Source of the DNA: Klebsormidium nitens
Taxonomy: Eukaryota > Streptophyta > Klebsormidiophyceae > Klebsormidiales > Klebsormidiaceae
NCBI GenBank assembly: GCA_000708835.1
Contig: DF237213.1
Span: 2,882 to 35,657 of the forward strand
Direction of reading: 5' to 3'
Length of the DNA: 32,776 nt
This document shows, in pieces, positions 10,984 to 21,336 of the stretch (its first letter is position 1; every line of letters starts with the position of its first letter). The position numbers and the translations under genes were made by a program. The notes under the pieces were generated by a model. That model did not search any database. It had not been told where the DNA came from and saw nothing but the letters and a program-made list of their open reading frames with translations.

Positions 10984-11816
10984 TTCTATGCTTCGCCCTG
11001 AGTCATACGTCCAATATATACATACTTCGATGTAGGAACGGCCGGAATGGACGTCAAATTTGTCATCTGAATTCTTAGTAATAATTGTCACAAACTTAAA
11101 AATGTTTGATCGACACATGAACAATACTGGCAGCACGGCAAGGACACGGGCAAGGCATCGCAAGTAGCACCTCGTCACAACCATTCGTTTCATGAAGTGA
11201 ATATCTTCAAAGAATCGCTTTCGGCACCCGAACGGGTATACTGGTCCGAGCTACTACTTCCTGCAGATCCAATAACAATGCTTGTAGCTTCTCTGTGTTG
11301 AGTTCCACACCACTCCCAACTCCAGAATGACTCCCCTCAAGCAATCTATGGTCCGAAGTTTCTTGCTCATGCTGGCTGGGACGATTTTCTAGACTTGATT
11401 TTTTTCTCGCCAGTTGCTGCATGTGAGAAGAGTCTGCTTCAATCAAGGTTTTAATAGCAACTCTCGGTTCAAGGATTTCGTGGTCAGAATTCCTCCACAA
11501 AAAACAGGAAACCATGCAACTACCAAGATCAGGAAGGTCTCCAAAGAGGACAGTTGAAAATTTTCTGAAGTGCTTCATGCCGGTCTAGTGTACCACCACC
11601 TGTGCAGCCCAACCATTGGCGCCTCCATGTCACGGTGAATTTAAAGGCTGCCCAAAAATCTCATGATAACCAAACATGTCCATATGGGCAAACTGAATCA
11701 TTTAATCCACTGAAGGCTGCCATGACATAACAATCCATCTGTTTTCAAACCCTCCCTTCTCAACACTCAAGCCACTCGATACTGTATACTAAGATCCGGA
11801 TTAGATGCGAGGTTAC

Positions 11817-12603
11817 TTATTGAAACAACGTGCGTTGCCCGCTCAGTTGAGGCTCCAGACAGCTCCTTTTCTGCAACAAACCAACGAGTGGCACTCAACT
11901 CGATGCCGCAAAAACATGCTAAAAATAGATTGTACAATTAGAGATTCACTCACAATCGTTTGTCGAACCATGTCACATGACTTCTGAAGTCTCTGAATGT
12001 TCCAATGCAGGTCTGCTAGGATCCTCCTACTGTCAGATTCCTCTTGTCCTGGCCCGCTTCTGCATAAAGACAACAGAAGTGGTGAGCTCCTTGGGCAAAC
12101 ACAAGGATCACTTCTTACCTCGGGTCAACTTATCAGGCCCATATTCCCACATACGCCCAACACCACAGATTTGGACACGAGAGTAGAATGAAGATGCAGG
12201 GCAAACTTAACTTCAGCAGTTTTTATTTTGGAAGAGACTCTCTTAAATATGATGAAAGGATCCGCTACTTTCAAACTCCTGTCTTAGCAAAAAGTTACCT
12301 GGCGGTGGTCTGTCCCTTCGTCTCCAAGAGAAAGAATATTGACGATGCCAGCTCCTGCAGAGGGGGCTGCACTTGATTGACAGTTTCCAGTGGAGACAAG
12401 ACTGAGGTGCAGGGTCATTTGTCGTCTTGCTCTCATGGCCCATCGAAGCTGCCAAAGCAACTTCCACAGGAGCAGCCTGGTACTACTCTTTCCCATTGAA
12501 CAAGACGGGTGGATGAGTATTAAAAGTTGCAACCGCCAGGCCAAGCATGGGCCTTGCGACTTACCCAAAACGCTGATTGGATTGCAGTAATGCCATCCTC
12601 CAT
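11817..12603 (-). CDS. Candidate four-exon gene for an 84-residue protein of unknown function
   Basis: Exons on the minus strand: 12603-12565 (13 codons, donor gtaagt), 12354-12299 (donor gtaact), 12059-11954 (donor gtgagt), 11870-11817 (stop TAA). Acceptors are ctctgcag, tttatgcag and tttgttgcag. Phases join exactly (0, 2, 0), giving 255 bp including the stop. The product has a hydrophobic helix (ELASSIFFLLE) and an amphipathic helical segment (ADLHWNIQRLQKSCDMVRQT), suggesting a small helical subunit of a complex. I recognise no family. Support comes from splice-site quality, phase agreement and protein-like composition; the last exon is the least sure. The start lies 569 bp from the divergent ESS2 start, so they may share a promoter. 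An alternative is a non-coding divergent transcript. Confidence 0.4.
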
Positions 12604-13172
12604 TGCGAAAACGTTAAGGTCAGATTTCACCTTCGTTTGCCTCCACCTTGGTTCTAACAAGTGCTACCTTCCGGCGAGGAGAAAAAGGAAAAGGAGGCTT
12701 TGTCCCTGCAACCAAGGCGAATTGTGTCTCACCGCACTCTGGCCTGGCCTGCCAAGCGCTCTGAATGCTTGTAGACAAAACATATGGCGGCAAAGACACT
12801 GAGGAGACACTGATTTCGTGCTTCAACTTCAAGTTGCAGCAACGCCACCATTCCTGACCACGAATGGAACCCATTTGAATGGAACCCAGTTGAAGTTCAA
12901 CTTCCAGTTTAGGGTTCCAGGATACCAGAATAGCCTGCATGCAGCATGATACCCTAGGTACTAGCTGTGCTGCATGGCGGGTCCTTCATGGGCCATAATG
13001 ATATGGACCCATGGTCCACGCGGTCATTCCGGCCCATGGGCCATACCTTCTTCTGCACCCAGGGCCAGGCTCCCACGGGCTAGTGCTATGTAGTCATGAA
13101 TACTGAGTTTTCTGCTGCCAGAGGTGCAATCCAAAACATTTGCGGAGTGTAAATACTCTTGATGCTGTGACC
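12604..13172. promoter_or_regulatory. Divergent promoter region upstream of ESS2
   Basis: 569 bp between the start of ESS2 (rightward) and the start of the candidate small gene (leftward). It includes two near-tandem copies of gaatggaaccca around 12862-12888 and a cluster of TGGGCC/GGCCCA motifs between 12981 and 13042. No TATA box is evident. The promoter assignment is from position. Confidence 0.45.
13031..13042. promoter_or_regulatory. Palindromic site II element GGCCCATGGGCC
   Basis: Perfect 12-bp palindrome containing the plant site II core (TGGGCC/GGCCCA) on both strands. Another catgggcca lies at 12988-12996, with an intervening ggacccatggtcc palindrome at 13005-13017. In land plants site II motifs bind TCP factors and are common in promoters of housekeeping and growth genes. 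It lies about 130 bp before the ESS2 start codon, a suitable position. Function is inferred. Confidence 0.5.
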
Positions 13173-15083
13173 ATGTTGGCCACCCCAGGGCGTTCCCCTC
13201 GCCACTTGGAGCAACCATCCCCAGCTTCAAGGCGTACCACCGAGTACAATGAGATTCATGGAGGTGCGGTGGCGCGAATACCAGAGTCTCTGGGGGGGCC
13301 TCCTCGCAAACGGCCTAGAAAGCAGCAAGTGCTGGATGAGGATACCTATGTGGCTGCCATCGAGCGGATAATCGAGAGAGACTTCTTCCCTGACAACTCC
13401 AAGCTGCAAAACCGGTTGGACTGGTTGGAAGCAGTGCGCAGCGGAGACCCCGACAAGATCCGCAGCGTGCAGATGACCATTGTGCGCCAAAGGGCAGAAC
13501 GCGCAGCGGCAGGCGTCACGCCATCACTGGCAGGTGAGCCAAGGCCTGCTAGGCGCAACAATTTGAATCTTACAAATCAGGTGTTCTTCTTGATTGTTCT
13601 TCTTGACATCACACGGCTACTTTACAACCCCTGCCGTTCCTGGACAATGGTTAGCATGCTCCTGCCCCTTTCCAGCGTTCAAGTGGCGGCTCGCTTGAGC
13701 TTCTTCAACGAGGAAAGCAAGAGGTGCCCTACGCTCTGCATAGCGCTTCTAGGATGCGGGTTTGGTGAGCATGCCAGACACTTCTGAGCAGTCTCTGCTT
13801 GTTAGCAGAGATACCTCTCGTGGTTGTGCACCGTGTCATGGGGTTGGTCGGTTGGCTTGGATTCCTGCTTTTTACAGATTCAAAGTGACCATCCCTGCTG
13901 GCCCCTGCCAGGTGTCACTCCAGGGGGTCCTCTCGCCACTCCCGCTAGTATGCTGGGGGCCGCCAGCCCTGCCTTCTCTGTGCGCTCGCATGCTCCCTCC
14001 ACCGGTGCTGCCCCCCAAACAGGAGAGTCAGACGAGGGGCCAGACGTGGCTCTGTCGCTGGACCAGTTCCTGCGTGTCTACACCAGTGAGGACAATGCTT
14101 CGTTCTCGGAGATCTTGGAGAAAGTGAACCGCAAGCGGGCAGTCAAGAGTGCACACCTGCGGGAGGGCGAGCAGGGAAAGCAGCCCCGGCTGACAGAGCA
14201 CGGAGAGGCGGCGCTGGAAGGGGGGCCCACCAGAGCGGCTGAACCCACGGACGGGTTTGGGACTTCTAACCAGCCAACGGACCGGCTGGAGCTGTGGCCA
14301 TACCAACCAGCAAATGCCCTCTACTACTTTGGGAACGACGCCCCGCTCTCTGAAAGTGAGCTGGCTGAGAGGACCAAGGGGCCCCCCAAGGCAATCAACC
14401 GTGGCGCAACTCGCTTCCACGGCAACGTTTTTGAGAAGAGCAAGCCGCAGGAGACGGTCATCCTGTACGAACCGGTGTCGGAGACGCCAACGGGAGATGC
14501 ACTCTTGCAGCGCGAGGTTGATGCAATAAAAAAGTCGTACACACAAGGGGGGAGGGAGCCGGGGGGCTCCTATAGCTATGTCGCGACCCCGTCGCCGGCG
14601 CCTGGGGTGGACGCTTCGCCTTTCATGACGTGGGGAGACATTGAGGGTACCCCTCTCCGGCTGGAAGCAGAAGATACCCCGGTGAGCATCGGGGGCGGAG
14701 AGGGGCCCCTCTTCAAGATGCCAGCGCCGCCTGCTCGTGATCGGCAAGCCCATCAGATGTCAAGGAAAGCCGCTAGCAACCTCCGGGCCCGGCAAGACAT
14801 TCAGGCAGGGAGGACTCCGAGAGCCTCCTCGGGGGCGGCAAGCCCCGCAATGGGAGCGTTATCGGCAGCTGGGCAGAAGCTGGTCAACAAGGCGTTGGGG
14901 AAAAGCAGCAAGGACATAGATGTGGGCCTAAGACAAAGCTACAGAGCTAGCCCAGCCAGGAGTAAAGCATTGGCCACACCAATGACGCGTGGTGGTAGTG
15001 CCACGCCGTACGTGGGCTCTCATAGGGCTCCCTCGTTAAGTCCGTTCGCATCCAAAGGGGATGCATTAGAAGATCCCAAATGA
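13173..15083 (+). CDS. ESS2: ESS2/DGCR14 splicing factor
   Basis: ESS2 (Es2, DGCR14, Bis1) is a nuclear protein of late, catalytic-stage spliceosomes. Two exons, 13173-13533 and 13912-15083, join in phase 1 to give 510 residues, normal for the family. The start is fixed by the conserved beginning MLATPGRSPRH, as in plant homologues. Visible elements: a basic nuclear signal RKRPRK (45-50); the diagnostic block LDEDTYVAAIERIIERDFFP (about 54-73) followed by LQNRLDWLEAV; a central SLDQFLRVYTSEDNASFSEI segment; the family block around RLELWPYQPANALYYF; and INRGATRFHGNVF. The C-terminus has SPFMTWGDIEGTP and a final basic Ser/Pro-rich region (LSPFASKG). An earlier AG at 13877 would introduce a stop in the required phase, which supports the acceptor before 13912. 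Confidence 0.95.
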
Positions 15084-15980
15084 TGGTTTCTTCCAAGTTA
15101 CGCAGGACTACGGAGCGCAGGCAATAGTAGCGCTCCATTGGTGGGCCGGAACACCTCCAAGCGGGACTCAAAATGTAGGCCTATTTCAGGATTTCCTCAT
15201 AGATGCCTGGGCCCGCTTTCAACAACTTACCAAAAGGTTGCTAGGCATGTCATGGTTGCATGCAGCATCACTGAAGCCTGCTCTTAATAATTGCATGTAT
15301 TGGATCCAGTCATATGCAAGGATGCAAGAGCTCTTGATAAATCCAGTCAAATTTCACTATATATATGATCTAGCTCTCATGCATATCATGCATGTCACTT
15401 CACCAGACGTGAGTCGATCCCGCGGCATATACCATGCTCAGTGAGTTCATGCGACCATGTTATATAGACTCGCGCGAGCCTGTCCTCATGCAATCATGAT
15501 CCGACGAATTCTTAGATGTGTTGGAATTGATCCACACACTGTACATACGCATGCATATCTAGAGATAAGCCTAGGTTCTTCAAACATGCGAAGCGCATTT
15601 GCAGTTTTATCGTTATCCAGGGGGCTGGGGTCAAAGTTCAAGGCATATGCAGTATGCACATGCGCGCACTGATTATTGGTTTATGACGTTTGGTCAAAAT
15701 TCCGCCAGCCAGCCCTAGGCCCGGCATTAGCCCCATGCCTCGCGAAACGATTACGGTTGTGTTGTTTGGCAAAAATAGCATTTTCCTGTAGTTGCCAGTT
15801 GCGGGAGGCGTTGCCTCACAATTCACAACTGACCCTTCTATGTGCGGTCTGCATCGAAGTACAACCATGCAGAGTCTGCACCATCATCAACATACCAGTT
15901 ACTGGAACGTTCATTGCCAGTCATGTTCATCTCGACTCCTCAGTATCGGAAAAGTGCGACTTGCCAACAATGTAATTGCT
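15084..15980. other. Convergent spacer between ESS2 and the CXC gene
   Basis: About 0.9 kb between two gene 3' ends. It is AT-richer than the genes, with frequent catgcat, atatata and gatc words at about 15240-15560. Beyond likely 3' UTRs I see no coding region, RNA gene or clear repeat. Confidence 0.5.
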
Positions 15981-18900
15981 TCACCTCAAGCCTGGGCCCC
16001 CGCCGGCTTGATTATCCGCACCTCCGGAGGTTAGAGTCGGGGGAGAGGCGGCAACCTTGGGCGGAGCAAGAGGCGCTCTGCCCCGTGGAGCAGTCTGATT
16101 CTGTGCCCCTGAGCCTGGTTGGAAGAGGTGTGGCCGCGGTCCCTGCATGTTGAAACCGGACGGCAGGACACCGCCGGGTCGCAGATGTTGGCCGAAGTGA
16201 GGCGGGGCCAGTGGGCGCATCAGAACCTGGCGGGTTGGCCGCACCGCGGGGTGTCGCTGCGAGGGCAGAGGCTGCCCCAAAGGAGGGGGAGGCTGCGCAA
16301 CGTTCGGGTAGGAGGCGCGGGGAACAGGCTGGCCCAGAGCAAGGGGGGCGGGACCCCACCCGGCCGGTAATTGCTGGACCGGCCGAAAGGAAGCCTGCAT
16401 GAAACCAACGACCCTGAGAGCTATTAGAGCATAGCTTGTAAAATCCCATGTAAGATGAAAAACGCAGGAGCGCAATCCTCGAAGCTGCATAGGATGCAGG
16501 ACCTTCGTCTTGCAGGTGGAAGGAGTAGTCATCCACAGTCCCAATGACACACACTCGTCACTCGATTCCCCGGTCCACCACTCCTGTTGCCCGCAAAGCT
16601 CGTGGGAGGGCCCTTGCCTGTCTGCCTGCTTGTGCAGGTTGCCACTGCTGCTGCTGCTGCTGGTAGGCTGGCCGGTAGGGTGCCGGCCCCACCGCCGGGC
16701 CCCGCTGCTGCTGCTGCGGCGCCTGCTGGTGGTACTGCGGCACGTAACGACCCGCTCCGCCTGGCTGGCGGGAAGCGGGCGGCGCTTGCCCCGCTGGGAA
16801 GCGCTGTGGGAACGCGGAGCCGGCGGGAGCCGGCGGGGGGCGGTAGTGGAGAGGGGGTGGCCCGGAATAGGCCGGCCGCATAGGGCTGAGCGTCTCCTCG
16901 TACTGGCGCACTGCAACAGAGGGGCAACAGAGGGGCACAGTCAGGACTGCCCATGGTCGTCCACGTCCACACGGGCCGAGTGCTGTTGGGATGAACATGT
17001 CGCTAGTACGTCGGAGATGCCACGCTGACTTTTGGGAATCCCCAGTCAAGTCCCAAATCTGGCGAGCGCGAGGGGTCCGCCAGTCCCGGTGATCCGTACT
17101 TGCAAGGAAGGCATGACAGTGGGTGCTCACATCGTTTCTGCCCCACGGAGATGATCTTCTTCAGGCACGACGCAAACTCCTCCAGCACCGTTTGCTCCTG
17201 CGCCGCGTACAGCCGCGCTGCGGCGCCTTCGCCCCCCCCCTCGTCCGCCCCTCCGTACAGCCCCCCCGGCAGCGCTACCTGCACCTCTTTCTCCGCTGGG
17301 AGCTCTTCGTCGCACGACAGCAGCAGCGCCTCGGGCGACTGCTCCTCGGCCTCGCCCGGCCCCGGCCCCTGCCCCGCGGGGCTGCCCCCGCCCGCCCGCC
17401 GCTCCTCCACCGCCGTGTGCGCCCCATCGTCGCTCGTCCCGGGGCGGCCCCCATCATCGGAGCGGGCCGCCGCCGCCGCAAAGGCGGCCTCCTGCCGGTG
17501 CTGCTGGGCCGCCAGCAGGCCGGGGTGCTGGGCTGCACCAGCGAGGCACGGCGCAACAGTCAGGCCCCGCCGAGAAAAGGCGGCAGCAGCGCAGGGGCTG
17601 CAGGAACAGAAAGCGGCGCAGCGAGCGGAGCCTAGGCAGAACACAGACTCGGCGTCAGTGTCACACTGCAAGACCGGCAGCCCGCTGGAGACCGGGGTGG
17701 GGAGTGGGCCGTGCGGGGCGGGCGTGGGCGGACCTTCGAAGTTGTTGGCGACCTCCTGCGTGACGATGGCCAGCAGCTTGCACAGCTCCTGCACCGCGTC
17801 CGCCTTCACCACGCCCGACAGCAGCGACCTGCGTGCACGCCCGGACACAGCCGCCAGTGAGCACGGACCAGCGGGGAGACAAGAGAGGGGCGCACAGCAG
17901 CTGGCAACCCGGTGTGCAGAGGGAGTCCGTCCGGCGGGGCTGACACTGCGGTGACATTCGGGTCTCACCTGGTGGGGGGCTTTTGCGGTGCCCGTCCTGC
18001 GGGGTAACTACTGCCCGGTATGCTCTTCGCCCCGCTGCCACCCTGCAACATTCCGCACAAAGGCCTCAGCAGTGAGAGGAATGAAGAGGAGCTGAGAGGC
18101 CCGCTGCAGACGGCGGCAGGCGCCCCGCTGCCACGCCCATGTACAGCTCATGGCAAATCCTGGCCTCTAAACCAGGCAGCCTGGCTGTCCTCAATCTTTC
18201 TGCACGCAGTGTTTGCCGGCTCGTCCAAGCATGGCGATGCGTGTACCTGGGCGGGCTTGGCTTGCGGGGGACTCTGCAGCGCGCGGTCTTGCAGGCGCGC
18301 CTTCTTGAACGGCGGGGGCGAGGGCGCCGCATAGCCGGGGGGCCCTTGTGGTGCAGGGTCGATGGAACCCGCTAACAGCAGGCGGCGCTCGTCGCTGCCG
18401 TCGAAGTTCTTGCAGTCGATGCACTTGCACGCGTCGGTGCACAGCACGCCCGCCTGGAAGCACTCGCAATACTTCTTGAGGCAGCCCGACTTTTTGCAGT
18501 GGCAGCCCTTGTGGTGGTGCCCCGCGACTGGCGCCTCGGTGGCCGCCGGATCCGCCAGGAACGCAGCGGGCGCCGCTGCCTCCTGCACACGCAGCGCGGC
18601 ACGCGGTCACCGGCCAGCGGCACATCAGCAGGCACACACGCCGCAGAGCAGATCCCAGGACGAAGCCAAGTGCTAAGCTGCTGCCCCTGCGTACGAGCAG
18701 TGCTCTCGTCGAGGGATAGGCCCTATGATGATGGCCCAACAGGCCTTGCCTTTCACAACGGATTGCTTTGACACCAGCAGCAAGGGATCGAGGCCGAAAG
18801 ACAGCCTCGGGTGATGCGGCTATGGAGCTCCGTACTCTCGCTGCCTGTCAGAGTGGCCGTACGAACGGGCCTAGTCCAAGCATGCAAGGGCCGCGTGCAG

Positions 18901-21336
18901 GTTCTGCGAAGTGCGAGAAATGAGTGGAACAGCGAGTCACGCCCGTGTCGGCCAAGCAGACGCAGACCTCTCGCAGTTGCTCCCAAGATTTGTCCTGTCA
19001 GAAACATCCAAAACCTTCACGCTTATACCTGCTCCTTCCAAGGGAAGCCTAACTTGGAACTTGCAAAGCTACAACACTGCGCACCCCGGCTTACGCCGTT
19101 CCACACCTGTTCATTCTTGACGTCGGGGCTGGGTGCAATCTTGGGGCGGAAGGCGTTGGGGTTGCGCTCCAGCGTCGCCTCCACCGCCTCCTGGCGCGTG
19201 ACTTCATTCTCGGCGTTGTTGCAGCAGCCCTGGCAGTTGCACTCCGGCCCGCAGTAGTGGCCGCTGGCAAAGCACTCGCAGTACCTGCACGCACACCACC
19301 GCTCCCCCGCTCAGAGCCCCCCTCTCGGAGCACAATCGTGTGTGGAGCGCAACGGAACAGTTTCGCATATATGCACAATACTCAAGCAGGTTGCTCTCTT
19401 GGCAGGCTGCCAGGCGTGGAGGCGAGGACTTACAGCTTGAGGCAGCGCGAGTTCTTGCAGTTGCATTGCTTCTTCTTGGGCGGGGGCTCCGGCTTGTCTG
19501 GCGCAGCGCGCAGGCCGCGGTACGGAGACGCCCCGGGAACAGGCCTGGCAGCAAGCAAGCAGCGTACGCAGGGTGAGGCGCGCAGAGAAAGCTCGAGGCG
19601 AACGAGCAGCCAGGTGGGGCTGCTTGAAGAGGTAGCTGGGGCAGGGGGGCAGCCGGTGGCCTGTGGTAAGGGATTATGGCTCCTGCAAACGAGTCACTGT
19701 GTACGAGATGCAGATGAAAGCCGAATGGCTCCAACAGCGAGCCATCTCTGATGGCCTACTCAAGTGCAAAGCCGCCCCGTCCCCATTGCTATTCTAGCGC
19801 ACTCTGGGCTGTACACTGCTGGCCGCTCACCTGGCAGGGGAGCCGTGTGGGGGGAGGGGCCCTGGAGGAAAGAAGCGGCGGGGAGGGCTGGCCCCCAGCT
19901 GTGCGCTGCTGTCTGGTGGGGGGGGGCAGGGAGGCCGTACGGCTGGGCCCCAAAATCGAGGTGGCGTACCGGCTTGCGCAGGGCGCCGTCAGGGGCGGGG
20001 CGGCCCGGGGGGGACAAGGCGCGCGCGTGGCTGGGGTCCATGGAGCGCACAATGAGGCGCGGAGAGGGGAGCTGGGAGGGGGGGCAAGCGGGGCCGGAGG
20101 GCCAGGCGGTGACAGGGGAGCTGCCAGGCGCAGCGGAGCCACGTGATGGCAAACCTGGACGAGCACAAGGGACAAAGTGAGGGCGAAAGGAGCGCGACAG
20201 AGATCAATTAAACCCAGAACTCATGCACGGGCCCAAAGAAGGAGGCCCCTTGCAATGCATAGTGAAAGACCCCCAAGCTGACATGAAGCCCGGTGGAATA
20301 ATGTATGCAGCATCCCAGCCTATACCACAATACCTGAGCAACGGGAGATGATGCTCAGTTGCTCGAGGTACCACCTTCTATGCACCTTGGCGTCAGGACC
20401 TCAAGTATGCCTTCAGTGACCCCCATCAAGTCTGGACAATGTTGTGTTTGTGCCTCTTGGCATCTGCCTACTTGCCCCAGAGGCCCTCAAGAGAGTCACA
20501 AACATACCGCCCGCTGGCTGCGTGTTGCAGTGCTCCCTCCCACTCCCTCATTGAGTGCCGACCCCCCCTGCCTCACCTCCTTGGCTGGGCAGCCCCTGGC
20601 GGCTGCCTGCGGGCTGGTGCTGCCGGCCCCCGCCTGCCTCCCCCGCCATGAGGTGCACCCCAAAGGGCAGCGGCTGCCGCAGCGCTGCGCTGCCCTGCTG
20701 GCTGCTGCCGCCCAGGAACCGCGGCGCAGGATGCCGCACCGGCTGGGCCAGATGACTAGCAGCCGAGGGGGCATCGCCACGGCGACCGGGGCTGCTGAGC
20801 TGCGGCGCCCCGGGCTTGGCCGCGCCCACCCCCCCTGGGGCCTCCCAAGTGGCATTATCTGGCTGCTGCCTTGCTCCCCCTTGGAAAGAATTCCTGGCTG
20901 CCTGCATGCCGCCATTGCTGGCGCCTAGGCCAGCTGCCTCGCTGTGTCCCGCTGGCGGCGCACTGGCCGGCAGCAGGGCGCCAGGCAAGGGGCTCCCCAC
21001 GGGGCGGGCCGTTGTGGACGCATGCTTCTGGCCGGCCTGCCCCTGCCGCCGGCTCGGCTGCTCCTCTGCTGCAAGCACCACGGTGTGCGGCGGCCTCTGT
21101 ATCTGGCCCACTCCATGCCCATCTTGAACGGCTAGTCTTACGCTGCCAGGCACCGTGTGGGCAGTCCTGTCGTCGCGTGGCGCCTGATTGTTTGCCATGC
21201 CCCATTCACCTTCACCTGCTCGGGGGGGCAGTGAGGCAGGCGCAGCTCCTGCCTGCGCTAGCCGCCCTGCCTGCTGCTGTGCTCCTGCTGCTGGCCGAAC
21301 AAGGCCCCCTTGCTCCCGCACTGCTCCCCCCTCCAT
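15981..21336 (-). CDS. TCX: CXC/CRC-domain protein (TSO1/TCX/LIN54 family)
   Basis: Proteins with paired cysteine-rich CXC motifs bind DNA at cell-cycle gene promoters; LIN54 and plant TCX5/6 act in DREAM complexes. Exons: 21336-20577, 20154-19831, 19497-19434, 19284-19107, 18582-18247, 18042-17969, 17828-17734, 17532-17131, 16910-16618, 16394-15981; phases join, giving 979 residues. The N-terminus is a long Gln/Ala/Gly-rich region. CXC1 is split by an intron: [15 protein letters not shown], then [20 protein letters not shown]. The linker carries [11 protein letters not shown], the family's RNPxAFxPK signature. CXC2 reads [19 protein letters not shown], then CKCIDCKN. Downstream are a helical block ([17 protein letters not shown]) and a Gln/Pro-rich tail. 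Uncertain points: the start (21336 is the first in-frame ATG found); the acceptor at 19497 (one at 19544 needs an extra exon); and the last intron, which appears to use a GC donor at 16617. A C9 run lies in exon 2. Confidence 0.85.

Larger units (their letters stand above)
10067..11816. other. Spacer downstream of SR140
   Basis: About 1.7 kb without a gene I can support. The first few hundred bases are presumably SR140 3' UTR. From about 10690 the sequence becomes AT-richer, with many catgcat, gatcg and tatata words. It carries a TTAA-flanked inverted-repeat element and a hairpin (both listed). An open frame at 11207-11578 (-), 123 codons, has no recognisable domain; it may be 3' UTR of the small minus-strand gene upstream or chance. 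Confidence 0.5.

Noticed and set aside
11207..11578. 123-codon open frame on the minus strand
   Set aside because: No recognisable domain, and it can be explained as 3' UTR of the small upstream gene or as chance. I could not join it in phase to neighbouring exons.
13877..13911. Alternative ESS2 exon 2 acceptor (tttttacag)
   Set aside because: In the phase set by exon 1 it reads into a TGA within a few codons; the acceptor before 13912 keeps the frame open.
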